From Cyclobacteriaceae bacterium (lineage in GTDB: Bacteria > Bacteroidota > Bacteroidia > Cytophagales > Cyclobacteriaceae): 64,000 nucleotides of DNA. This document shows positions 56,824 through 64,000 of the stretch, in pieces; position 1 is the first letter of the stretch, and the number at the start of each line of letters is the position of its first letter. The stretch lies in contig JAEUUJ010000077.1 of the NCBI GenBank assembly GCA_016786495.1, positions 62,001 through 126,000 on the forward strand, given 5' to 3'. A program made the position numbers and the translations under genes. Below the pieces are notes generated by a model. The model made no database searches and was not told the DNA's origin. It saw only the letters and a program-made list of their open reading frames with translations.

Positions 56824-57480
56824 TTACAACTTAGATTCGACTTTCCTTCTTGCCGCAAAGTAACCCGTCCAAAGCGATCCTATTAATATGCATGACAGGT
56901 AAAGACTCGAAGGAACAGTCTTTCGAAGATAAATTACTACGGCTGCCACAAGTATCAAACCAGCTGATAAGATTATCAAAAACGGTAATACCCAAGCCCG
57001 CAAAAACATCAAAGGAGCCTTTTCAACCTGGATATTGTGAATACGGTTATGTTGCGTCAAAAATTTATCAAAGGCAAGTACGAATTGATCAAACCCTGCA
57101 GGATTACAAAAATTATAATTAGCATTAAGCTCAAAAACAAATCCATTCTTCAACCAAACATTCAGCTGCCCACCTCGAAAATGCTCGATCTTATATCGTT
57201 TAACTTCAGCGTAGTGAATCGTCACATGTCGGTCAGGCAGATAGATTTCAGTAAATGAATCATTGATTGTTGCTGAACCGTGTTTTTTACTTTTTGTCGC
57301 AAAAACCAAAAAAAGGACAAGTGAGGTCAAACATGTAGTTAGGTGCCAAACAGATCCAATCGAGCTACGCATAGCATCATCTAAAACAGTCAGTACCCAG
57401 ATTATTTGTACAGTTACAAACACGATAAATACCTTTATCAAGTATTTTTTATCTGTATACTCAAATTGATACTTCCCCAT
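56824..57480 (-). CDS. Unknown membrane protein
   Basis: The 218-residue protein has two N-terminal membrane helices (FIVFVTVQIIWVLTVL; LTTCLTSLVLFLVFAT), a soluble PH-like middle (FTEIYLPDRHVTIHYAEVKR, FVFELNANYNFCNPAGFDQF) and two C-terminal helices (LPFLIILSAGLILVAAVVIY; SLYLSCILIGSLWTGYF). I cannot name a family. Base composition is slightly more AT-rich than that of its neighbours, which may indicate later acquisition. Terminators on both sides isolate it. Confidence 0.65.
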   Translation of the reverse strand: MGKYQFEYTDKKYLIKVFIVFVTVQIIWVLTVLDDAMRSSIGSVWHLTTCLTSLVLFLVFATKSKKHGSATINDSFTEIYLPDRHVTIHYAEVKRYKIEHFRGGQLNVWLKNGFVFELNANYNFCNPAGFDQFVLAFDKFLTQHNRIHNIQVEKAPLMFLRAWVLPFLIILSAGLILVAAVVIYLRKTVPSSLYLSCILIGSLWTGYFAARRKVESKL

Positions 57481-57506
57481 ATTTGATGTTGGTCTTTATC
57501 GGGCAC

Positions 57507-57536
57507 AAAAAGACCGCTCACTGAGCAGCCTTTTTC
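57507..57536 (-). terminator. Rho-independent terminator after the OPT transporter gene
   Basis: On the minus strand AAAAAG-GCTGCTC-AGT-GAGCGGT-CTTTTT pairs fully if G-U pairs are allowed, and ends in T. It lies about 20 bp after the OPT stop and ends the POT-OPT unit. Confidence 0.75.
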
Positions 57537-57557
57537 AGTTTATCGAAAGAACTTTAA

Positions 57558-59603
57558 TTAAATCTCCGTCTTCTTAATCGCTTGCCGGTACAACATAAAT
57601 GCCATCGCTGCGAAGAAGAGCACGCCCAGTATCGCGTAACCACCTTCCCCGAGCATTCTACTGATGCCGTGCTCCGCATTCACTTTCTGGAGGCTCTTGA
57701 AGATATCATCATTGACTGACAATAAGGCCACGATCACTCCTGCCAATGCGCCTCCGGCAATCAAACCGGTAGCAAAGAGACTTCCCTTACCTAAATCATC
57801 ATCCGCTTTTGCCTCATTTTTCTTTTCAGCCCGCCAATCCACAATACCTTTAATGGCTCCTCCGATAAATATCGGCAAGGTGGTGGATAAAGGGAGGTAT
57901 AATCCAATAGCAAAGGCTAGTGCTTTTATTCCGCAAAGTTCGATCATCACGGCAATAAAAACACCCACCATTACAAACTGCCAGTCGAGGTTGAACGACA
58001 GAATACCTTTTGCCAGTGTGGCCATCAGTGTTGCCTGCGGAGCGGAATATTTATCGCTTCCAATCGCGTGTGTAATGCCCTGCGCTGCCATATCAGCCGT
58101 AGGCGTATCAAGCACTTTGATCACAAAGCCAATAGCAATAGACGAAACGATCGCACCAATAAACAACGACAGTTGCTGGTATTTGGGGGTCGCTCCTACG
58201 ATAAAGCCCGTCTTTAAATCTTGTGATGTTGCACCAGCATTTGCCGCTGCAATGCAAATCATACCGCCCACTACCAGAGCCAGCGGTTCAAAGAACTGAC
58301 CGCTCCAGCCTACGGAGGTAAAAATGAGGCATGTACCCATCAGGGTAGCGATTGTCATACCGGAAATGGGGCTGTTACTCGATCCAACCAAACCAACGAT
58401 CCGGCTTGCCACCGTAACAAAGAAAAATCCGAACATGATGATCAGTACACCGATCAGAAGTTTCTGCCAGATGCTGTCGCCCGGAATAATCTGACTTGGA
58501 AGGATTGCAATCACTCCAATCAGGATCAAGCTACCGATGATTACCACTTTAAAGGAAAGATCGCGCTCGGTTCGCAGTACTCCGCCAGCAGATTTATCTT
58601 TCAGTGATTTAATGCTCTCACTGAAGGAGCTTACTATCGTAGGAATCGTTTTGATCAGGGTGATGAATCCACCGGCTGCTACTGCCCCTGCACCAATCTG
58701 GCGAATGTATGCCCGATAAATGGCCGCAGCGTAGTTCGTGAATGTGTGATTGGCGGGATCCCAGTTACCCGGGCCACCGCCACTGTTGATGTCGTTGAGG
58801 TATCCAAGTTTCACCAGTTGTAATGCAATGGTGTCAGGTGCAACCAACGTTGCCATAAGCGGAATCATGGCCCACCAGGCGAGCACCGAACCGGCAACCA
58901 GAACACCACTGATTTTCGGACCGATGATGTATCCCACACCAAGATATTCAGGCGTTATCTCACCATTTGTAGTGGCTGACGGCCAGAATTTATTGGCTTG
59001 TTTCGTGACGTATGCCGGTACCTCCGCAATAACATGGAAAACTTTTTGAAGAACAGCGTAAGCCAGGGCTACACCCATACCAATGAACGCTGTCCGGGCG
59101 AACTCTCCGCCCTTCTCACCTGCCTGCAGTACAGAGGCGCAAGCGGTTCCTTCGGGATAGGGCAAGGTTCCGTGCTCTTTTACGATCAATGACCTTCTAA
59201 GCGGGATCATCATTAACGTTCCTAACATCCCGCCGAATGCTGCAAGAATCAGGATCGTCAGATAGTTGAAGTAAGCTCCACCGTTCGCATCAGGCGAAAG
59301 GAAAAGAAATCCGGGAAGGGTAAAGACAACACCTGCCGCAATGGATTCGCCTGCTGACCCGGTCGTTTGAATGATATTATTTTCAAGGATGGTAGTTTTC
59401 AGAAACTTCCGGCCCAGCGTGATGGCAATTACCGCGATCGGGATTGAGGCCGATACCGTTAACCCGGCCTTCAGCGCGAGGTAAACCGTTGAACATCCAA
59501 ACAAGATTCCAAACAGGCAACCAAACACAACCGATTTTACGGTGAACTCGGCAATGTTCTGCTCGGGTGCGATGTAAGGCTTAAACATTTTAGGTACTTC
59601 CAT
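57558..59603 (-). CDS. OPT family oligopeptide transporter
   Basis: The 681-residue inner-membrane protein has about 15 helices and an OPT-type start (FTVKSVVFGCLFGILFGCST, VYLALKAGLTVSASIPIAV), GSAGESIAAGVVFTLPGFLF and LPYPEGTACASVLQAGEKGG. OPT proteins import oligopeptides or metal chelates by proton symport. An in-frame ATG at residue 6 is another start. It is 23 bp after the POT transporter and is the second gene of that unit. Confidence 0.9.
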   Translation of the reverse strand: MEVPKMFKPYIAPEQNIAEFTVKSVVFGCLFGILFGCSTVYLALKAGLTVSASIPIAVIAITLGRKFLKTTILENNIIQTTGSAGESIAAGVVFTLPGFLFLSPDANGGAYFNYLTILILAAFGGMLGTLMMIPLRRSLIVKEHGTLPYPEGTACASVLQAGEKGGEFARTAFIGMGVALAYAVLQKVFHVIAEVPAYVTKQANKFWPSATTNGEITPEYLGVGYIIGPKISGVLVAGSVLAWWAMIPLMATLVAPDTIALQLVKLGYLNDINSGGGPGNWDPANHTFTNYAAAIYRAYIRQIGAGAVAAGGFITLIKTIPTIVSSFSESIKSLKDKSAGGVLRTERDLSFKVVIIGSLILIGVIAILPSQIIPGDSIWQKLLIGVLIIMFGFFFVTVASRIVGLVGSSNSPISGMTIATLMGTCLIFTSVGWSGQFFEPLALVVGGMICIAAANAGATSQDLKTGFIVGATPKYQQLSLFIGAIVSSIAIGFVIKVLDTPTADMAAQGITHAIGSDKYSAPQATLMATLAKGILSFNLDWQFVMVGVFIAVMIELCGIKALAFAIGLYLPLSTTLPIFIGGAIKGIVDWRAEKKNEAKADDDLGKGSLFATGLIAGGALAGVIVALLSVNDDIFKSLQKVNAEHGISRMLGEGGYAILGVLFFAAMAFMLYRQAIKKTEI

Positions 59604-59626
59604 AGGTATTTATTGGTATGAATAAC

Positions 59627-61126
59627 TCAATTGATATTTCCCATCAGTTTCCGCAGCGGTTTTGAAAAGATCAACACAACCAGTGCAGCAACAAACATAA
59701 TTTTAACAATCAGCCCGAACAGGTCTACCAGCACAGACGGATTCTGACTGATCGCATCTTCGCTGAAATTACCCGCATACAATCCAGCAACGAGATTACC
59801 CAACGCCAGCGCCATGAAAAACACACCCATCATTTGTCCGAGGAGTTTTTTGGGCGACAGCTTGGTGATCGCACTCATGCCGATCGGATACAAACAAATC
59901 TCACCCACCGTGTGAAGCATATAGGTTAACAGCAACCAGGTTGGCAACGGCTTGTTGCCCGCGATAACAATGTACGATGCACCAATCATGGCCAGGTATC
60001 CGAGCCCCATGAACACCAGACCGAGAACAAGCTTAATCGGAGTACTGGGATTCAGGTTTTTCGAGGCCAGTTTAATCCATAGCCATGCAAAGAACGGCAC
60101 GAGCAACAAAACAAAAAACGAGGGTGCGGATTGCAGCCAACTGGAGGGCATCTCAAACGATCCGATAAACATGTCTGTGTACCGGTCTGCAAACAGGTTA
60201 AGCGATGAACCCTGTCCTTCATAACCGGCATAAAACATCGTTACCGTTAAGAAGATCAAAAAGATTGCCAGTACCTTTCGTTTCTCATCACCGGCCAGTT
60301 TCTCAAAAAGAAAAACGTAAATAAAGTACGCGAAGGCACAGCTGAGAATTACTATTCCGGAAACACTGGCAAAGGCTGCCGGATTAATGGTAATTACTTT
60401 TAAAACAAGCAAGGCAACGAGCGTTGCCAACGCAGCACAAATCATCCATAGGGCTGTCCGAACAGAAGCGACACGCTTCTTTTCTTTCTCCGGATCAGCC
60501 AACCGGTTTGGTTCAAGACCGGCCGTGCCGAGGTTTTTTTCTGTCAACTTATATTGAATAAGTCCTGCGATCATACCGATACCGGCCGCTGCGAATCCAT
60601 AATGCCAGTCAACTTTTTGCCCGAGATATCCGACTACAATCGGCCCGATTAATCCACCGATGTTAATTCCCATAAAAAAAATCGAGAATCCGGAATCACG
60701 CTTCACCTGATCGTCAGACGGGTAAATCTCTCCCACCATGCTGCTGACGTTAGGCTTGAGTAGTCCGGTTCCGATAACAATCAGGAGCAACCCGATAAAA
60801 AAAGATTCGGTAAACGGAAACGCGAGAATTAAATGGCCGGCTGCAATCATACAGCCTCCGTAAAAGATTGATCTGCGCAAACCAAAGACTTTGTCGGCAA
60901 GCCATCCTCCGGGCAGCGCAAACAGATACACAAACATCGTGTACAATCCGTAAACCGCTGCGCCTGTTCTATCATCCAAACCCATACCGCCTTTCTCCAC
61001 AGAGGCCACCATGTACAGAAGTAAGATGGCGCGCATTCCGTAGTAACTGAAACGCTCCCACATTTCGGTAAAGAAAAGCGTAGCCAGACCTTTCGGATGC
61101 CCAAAGAATGTTTGAGTAGACGCCAC
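59627..61126 (-). CDS. POT/PTR family peptide MFS transporter
   Basis: The 499-residue protein starts at GTG 61126. It has the proton-dependent peptide transporter signature TEMWERFSYYGMRAILLLYM, FFMGINIGGLIGPIVVGYLG and GTGLLKPNVSSMVGEIYP, and about 13-14 helices. It imports di- and tripeptides. It precedes the OPT gene by 23 bp, so the two form a peptide-uptake operon; pckG lies upstream across an AT-rich repeat. Confidence 0.93.
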   Translation of the reverse strand: MASTQTFFGHPKGLATLFFTEMWERFSYYGMRAILLLYMVASVEKGGMGLDDRTGAAVYGLYTMFVYLFALPGGWLADKVFGLRRSIFYGGCMIAAGHLILAFPFTESFFIGLLLIVIGTGLLKPNVSSMVGEIYPSDDQVKRDSGFSIFFMGINIGGLIGPIVVGYLGQKVDWHYGFAAAGIGMIAGLIQYKLTEKNLGTAGLEPNRLADPEKEKKRVASVRTALWMICAALATLVALLVLKVITINPAAFASVSGIVILSCAFAYFIYVFLFEKLAGDEKRKVLAIFLIFLTVTMFYAGYEGQGSSLNLFADRYTDMFIGSFEMPSSWLQSAPSFFVLLLVPFFAWLWIKLASKNLNPSTPIKLVLGLVFMGLGYLAMIGASYIVIAGNKPLPTWLLLTYMLHTVGEICLYPIGMSAITKLSPKKLLGQMMGVFFMALALGNLVAGLYAGNFSEDAISQNPSVLVDLFGLIVKIMFVAALVVLIFSKPLRKLMGNIN

Positions 61127-61220
61127 GTTACAGGTTTAAGATAACGTGATCAAAGTAGGGCTATTAATCGGTTTTCACAATACCGAAAACCTAAAAAGGG
61201 GGCTCTTCGCTCCGTTCAGA

Positions 61221-61274
61221 AATTACGAATTTGGAATTTCGAATTACGACTTTATGTCGTTAGAATTCGTAATT
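61221..61274. repeat. AT-rich nested palindrome downstream of pckG
   Basis: AATTACGAAT (61221-61230) pairs with ATTCGTAATT (61265-61274), and inside it ACGAC/GTCGT (61246-61250 and 61256-61260) form a second stem. The core AATTTCGAATTACGA resembles the element at 19215-19237. It lies just past the pckG stop, so it may stabilise or end that mRNA, but no T-run is present. Confidence 0.55.
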
Positions 61275-61294
61275 GAAAATTCGCACTAGAAATT

Positions 61295-63154
61295 CTAAAT
61301 CGTCTCCGGTTCCAGCTTCCACTTTTCCGGTGAGCGCCACAGGCTCGAAAGCAAAAGCTCACGCATGAAGATAAATTCTTTTGGCAGCCGATCGTACATC
61401 CGTTCAAACAATTGCGCATGCGCTAACAATTCCTCCTTCCATTGCTCGCGATCAATTAGCATAATCTGATCGAACTGTTGTTTCGTAAAATCCAATCCTG
61501 ACCAATCAATATCATCGTAGTGCGGCATCCAGCCAATCGGACTTTCTACTGCATTTGATTTGCCATGGATTTTTTGCACGATCCATTTCAACACGCGCAT
61601 GTTATCGCCGAAGCCCGGCCAGATGAAATTTCCCTTTTCGTCTTTACGGAACCAGTTCACACCAAAAATGCGTGGCGGATTTGGGATATCGCGACCGAAT
61701 TGTAACCAATGATTGAAATAATCGCCCATGTGATATCCGCAGAACGGCAACATCGCAAACGGGTCGCGCCTTACTTTACCGAGTTCTCCGAATGCAGCAG
61801 CGGTTGTTTCCGATCCCATCGTAGCTGCCAGGTATACTCCGCTGTTCCAGTTGTGCGCCTGATAAATCAACGGCACGGTTGTGCTTCTTCTGCCTCCGAA
61901 GATAAAGGCACCCACGGGCACACCATTCGGGTCTTCCCAGTTTTCATCAATGCTCGGGCATTGCGATGCAGGCGCGGTAAATCGTGCGTTGGGATGTGCT
62001 GCAGGCTTGCCTGAATTCTTATCCCACTTCTGCCCTTTCCAATCGGTAAGACCATCCGGTGCTTCCTTGGTCATGCCTTCCCACCACACATCGCCATCCG
62101 GTGTAATCGCTACGTTAGTAAAGATTGTATTCTTCGCGATAGTTTTCATCGCATTAGGATTGCTCTTCATGTTTGTTCCCGGAGCAACACCAAAGTATCC
62201 CGCTTCGGGATTGATCGCATACAGCTTACCATCCTTACCTGGTTTTATCCACGCAATATCGTCACCTACCGTCGTTACCTTCCAGCCGTTGAGTGAATCA
62301 GGCGGAATAAGCATCGCAAAGTTTGTCTTTCCGCATGCACTGGGGAACGCAGCCGCCACATATGTTTTCTCTTTCTCCGGACTTTCAACGCCCAGGATGA
62401 GCATGTGCTCTGCCAACCAACCTTCTTCCTGCGCCATAACAGATGCTATGCGCAAGGCAAAGCACTTCTTACCAAGCAACGCATTTCCGCCATAACCCGA
62501 ACCGTACGAAACGATTGAACGTTCTTCAGGATAGTGAACAATATATTTTGTATCAGGATTACACGGCCACAACGCATCCTTCTGGCCGGGCTGCAGCGGT
62601 GCTCCAACCGTGTGAATACATTTTACAAAGTCTTTGTCGGTGCCAAGTACGTCCATGACACGCTTTCCTACACGTGTCATGATGTGCATGTTCACCACTA
62701 CGTATTCCGAATCGGTGATCTCAATGCCAATGTGTGAAATATCCGAGCCGATCGGTCCCATGCTGAACGGAATCACGTACATCGTGCGACCTTTCATGCA
62801 ACCGGCCATGAGTTTCGAAAGCGTCTGTTTCATTTCCCGTGGCTCAACCCAATTGTTCATCGGGCCGGCATCTTCCTTTTTGCGGCTGCAGATGTAGGTT
62901 CGGTCTTCTACGCGCGCAACATCACTCGGATCAGAGAAACAGGCAAAGCTGTTAGGCCTCTTTTCAGGGTTAAGCCGGATAAACGTGCCCTTGTTGACGA
63001 GCATTTCGCACATTTCGGCATATTCTTCCGTTGAACCATCGCACCAGCGGATGTTGTCGGGGGTGCAAAGCGCTGCTACCTCATCTACCCACTGCTTTAA
63101 ACTGCTGTGTTTCACCTGGTAGCTCGCCCTTGCGGCCACTGCTTCTTCTGTCAT
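61295..63154 (-). CDS. pckG: Phosphoenolpyruvate carboxykinase (GTP)
   Basis: The 619-residue enzyme is of the GTP type: [20 protein letters not shown] at the start, [19 protein letters not shown], kinase-1a loop [12 protein letters not shown] with the reactive Cys, [20 protein letters not shown] and [19 protein letters not shown]. It converts oxaloacetate to PEP in gluconeogenesis. It stands alone with a perfect -7 box 20 bp upstream. Its place beside peptide transporters fits growth on amino acids. Confidence 0.98.
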   Translation of the reverse strand: MTEEAVAARASYQVKHSSLKQWVDEVAALCTPDNIRWCDGSTEEYAEMCEMLVNKGTFIRLNPEKRPNSFACFSDPSDVARVEDRTYICSRKKEDAGPMNNWVEPREMKQTLSKLMAGCMKGRTMYVIPFSMGPIGSDISHIGIEITDSEYVVVNMHIMTRVGKRVMDVLGTDKDFVKCIHTVGAPLQPGQKDALWPCNPDTKYIVHYPEERSIVSYGSGYGGNALLGKKCFALRIASVMAQEEGWLAEHMLILGVESPEKEKTYVAAAFPSACGKTNFAMLIPPDSLNGWKVTTVGDDIAWIKPGKDGKLYAINPEAGYFGVAPGTNMKSNPNAMKTIAKNTIFTNVAITPDGDVWWEGMTKEAPDGLTDWKGQKWDKNSGKPAAHPNARFTAPASQCPSIDENWEDPNGVPVGAFIFGGRRSTTVPLIYQAHNWNSGVYLAATMGSETTAAAFGELGKVRRDPFAMLPFCGYHMGDYFNHWLQFGRDIPNPPRIFGVNWFRKDEKGNFIWPGFGDNMRVLKWIVQKIHGKSNAVESPIGWMPHYDDIDWSGLDFTKQQFDQIMLIDREQWKEELLAHAQLFERMYDRLPKEFIFMRELLLSSLWRSPEKWKLEPETI

Positions 63155-63174
63155 ACGTTTGATGTTTATGGGGG

Positions 63175-63182
63175 CAAAATTA
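63175..63182 (-). promoter_or_regulatory. Probable -7 box of the pckG promoter
   Basis: TAATTTTG on the minus strand is a perfect TAnnTTTG match 20 bp before the pckG ATG. The nearest upstream TTG is 27 nt away, longer than usual. Confidence 0.4.
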
Positions 63183-63248
63183 ACAAAAAAGCTTTGATTA
63201 GGAACATTTCAATCGATTGCATTGCCATTTTTTTCGTATAGTCAGGTT

Positions 63249-63256
63249 TACTTTTG
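63249..63256 (+). promoter_or_regulatory. Probable -7 box for the secreted-protein gene at 63300
   Basis: TACTTTTG is a perfect -7 match 43 bp before the ATG; a TTG at 63222-63224 lies 24 nt upstream, a slightly long spacer. Confidence 0.4.
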
Positions 63257-63299
63257 TAGTGCTTATTCGTATGTATATTGCAATTTTTAACGCCTGCAC

Positions 63300-63761
63300 A
63301 TGCGATACCTTTTTATTCTTATATTCTTTAGCTCTGCAACCCTGTTTGCGCAAAGTCCTTCTTCTCAAAAAGGTCAGAAAATCGCAGCGCTAAAAAAATT
63401 TGTTGTTTTAAATGACACGCTCAATGTTCTTACTGACCAGCTGAAAACCAAGCTTACACGCCTTTCGACAGGTGATGCCAGTACCACTCCAACTCGGTAT
63501 CGCCAATTGCTTCCGATTATTGATAACGCTCAAAAGTTATCTGAGGCTAAAGCCACCGCCGGGGAAATTGCGTACGTTAGGAAATCTCGCGACATCAGCA
63601 ATCAGGAGTCTAAGCGCTATACGGACGCAGTGCAGACGCTAATCGATTCATATGGAACCACAGATTACACCCAGATGAAAGACCTGCTCAAGTCCGACCC
63701 GGGATTGAAGAAAAGTTATGATTCGCTTATGACTATTCGGGCGACAAACCGCAAGCAGTAA
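63300..63761 (+). CDS. Unknown secreted helical protein
   Basis: The 153-residue protein has a signal peptide (FFSSATLFAQ) and a mainly helical, polar mature part: KIAALKKFVVLNDTLNVLTD, QLKTKLTRLSTGDASTT, TPTRYRQLLPIIDNAQKLSE and a C-terminal helix ending RATNRKQ. No cysteine is present in the mature part and no family is recognised. It is divergent from pckG and 83 bp before another secreted-protein gene with its own promoter. Confidence 0.65.
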   Translation: MRYLFILIFFSSATLFAQSPSSQKGQKIAALKKFVVLNDTLNVLTDQLKTKLTRLSTGDASTTPTRYRQLLPIIDNAQKLSEAKATAGEIAYVRKSRDISNQESKRYTDAVQTLIDSYGTTDYTQMKDLLKSDPGLKKSYDSLMTIRATNRKQ

Positions 63762-63792
63762 TTTGTGTGCTCCGATGATCTTCAACAACCTG

Positions 63793-63823
63793 TTGACAGT
63801 CAAGCTGTAAACTATTAGATTTG
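63793..63823 (+). promoter_or_regulatory. Promoter of the gene at 63845
   Basis: TTGACA (63793-63798) and a perfect -7 box TAGATTTG (63816-63823) are separated by 20 nt after TTG, a textbook Bacteroidota promoter. The ATG is 22 bp downstream. Confidence 0.6.
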
Positions 63824-63844
63824 ACCTTGTTTTTGATTAGAATA

Positions 63845-64000
63845 ATGCGCTTTTACTCCAATACAGCACTTTTTGCATTCTTTCTTCTACTTAGCATCAG
63901 CACACTTGGCCAGGGCGTTATGCACATTGTACCTTTTCGCCTGACGCCTATCGTAGAAAATGTAAACGAATCCGGTCGCGATATTTTTCGAAAGGCCTAC
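63845..64000 (+). CDS. Secreted protein, N-terminal fragment
   Basis: From ATG 63845, 52 codons run open to the window end. A signal peptide (YSNTALFAFFLLLSISTLGQ before G) is followed by VMHIVPFRLTPIVENVNE and SGRDIFRKAY. Too little remains to name a family. A strong promoter upstream supports the start. Confidence 0.6.
   Translation, partial: MRFYSNTALFAFFLLLSISTLGQGVMHIVPFRLTPIVENVNESGRDIFRKAY

Overview
The window looks like chromosomal DNA of a free-living Bacteroidota bacterium, most likely order Cytophagales. Support: core genes of Bacteroidota type, exported proteins ending their signal peptides in A-Q or S-Q, SprB repeats, a DUF5686 outer-membrane protein, a GTP-type PEP carboxykinase, Mpl, a split transketolase, almost no Shine-Dalgarno sequences, and several promoters of the Bacteroidota form TTG-N18..21-TAnnTTTG. 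I see no rRNA, tRNA, CRISPR array, insertion sequence, prophage or plasmid function.

Layout. 1-1.7 kb (+): end of a DUF2339 membrane protein and a DUF3999 protein. 1.7-9.7 kb (-): a tight nine-gene run, read from the right as ECF sigma factor, anti-sigma-like protein with a predicted beta-barrel, two lipoproteins pairing SprB repeats with a c-type heme motif, YceI, a DUF5777 barrel, a sodium/solute symporter, OsmC and MetZ. 9.9-20 kb (-): small membrane proteins, thrS-infC-rpmI-rplT, a DUF5686 protein, a SanA-like protein, a bifunctional nuclease and etfB-etfA. 20-30 kb (mixed): TPR and YbjN proteins, an amidohydrolase, a CbxX-type AAA ATPase with an unusual duplicated N-terminus, dnaB, mpl, a DnaQ-like exonuclease, a ~50-bp tandem repeat and an M48 lipoprotein. 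30-40 kb: a (+) run of GH13 amylase, FAH enzyme, M23 peptidase and Bcp, then a (-) run of a large MG2/plug-like protein, an unknown secreted protein and a class C serine hydrolase. 40-45 kb (+): split transketolase with a small antisense membrane ORF between its halves, a SerB-SerA fusion and SerC. 45.4-53.2 kb (+): a second ECF sigma cluster, an M1 peptidase and ligA-DUF6913-dapA. 53.3-57.5 kb: an unknown gene, groES-groEL, a TerB-like protein and an unknown membrane protein. 57.5-63.2 kb (-): OPT and POT peptide transporters and pckG. 63.3-64 kb (+): a secreted protein and the start of another, cut by the window end.

How the genes may work together. Most genes are housekeeping: translation, replication, chaperones, wall precursor recycling, lysine/DAP synthesis and gluconeogenesis. 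Fused SerB-SerA plus SerC covers the whole three-step phosphorylated serine pathway in two genes. POT and OPT transporters beside PEP carboxykinase fit growth on peptides with gluconeogenesis. The least explained part is 4.7-9.7 kb, where a sigma/anti-sigma pair precedes two surface heme lipoproteins, a YceI protein and an outer-membrane barrel. I read it as a candidate envelope redox or small-molecule module; this is inference.
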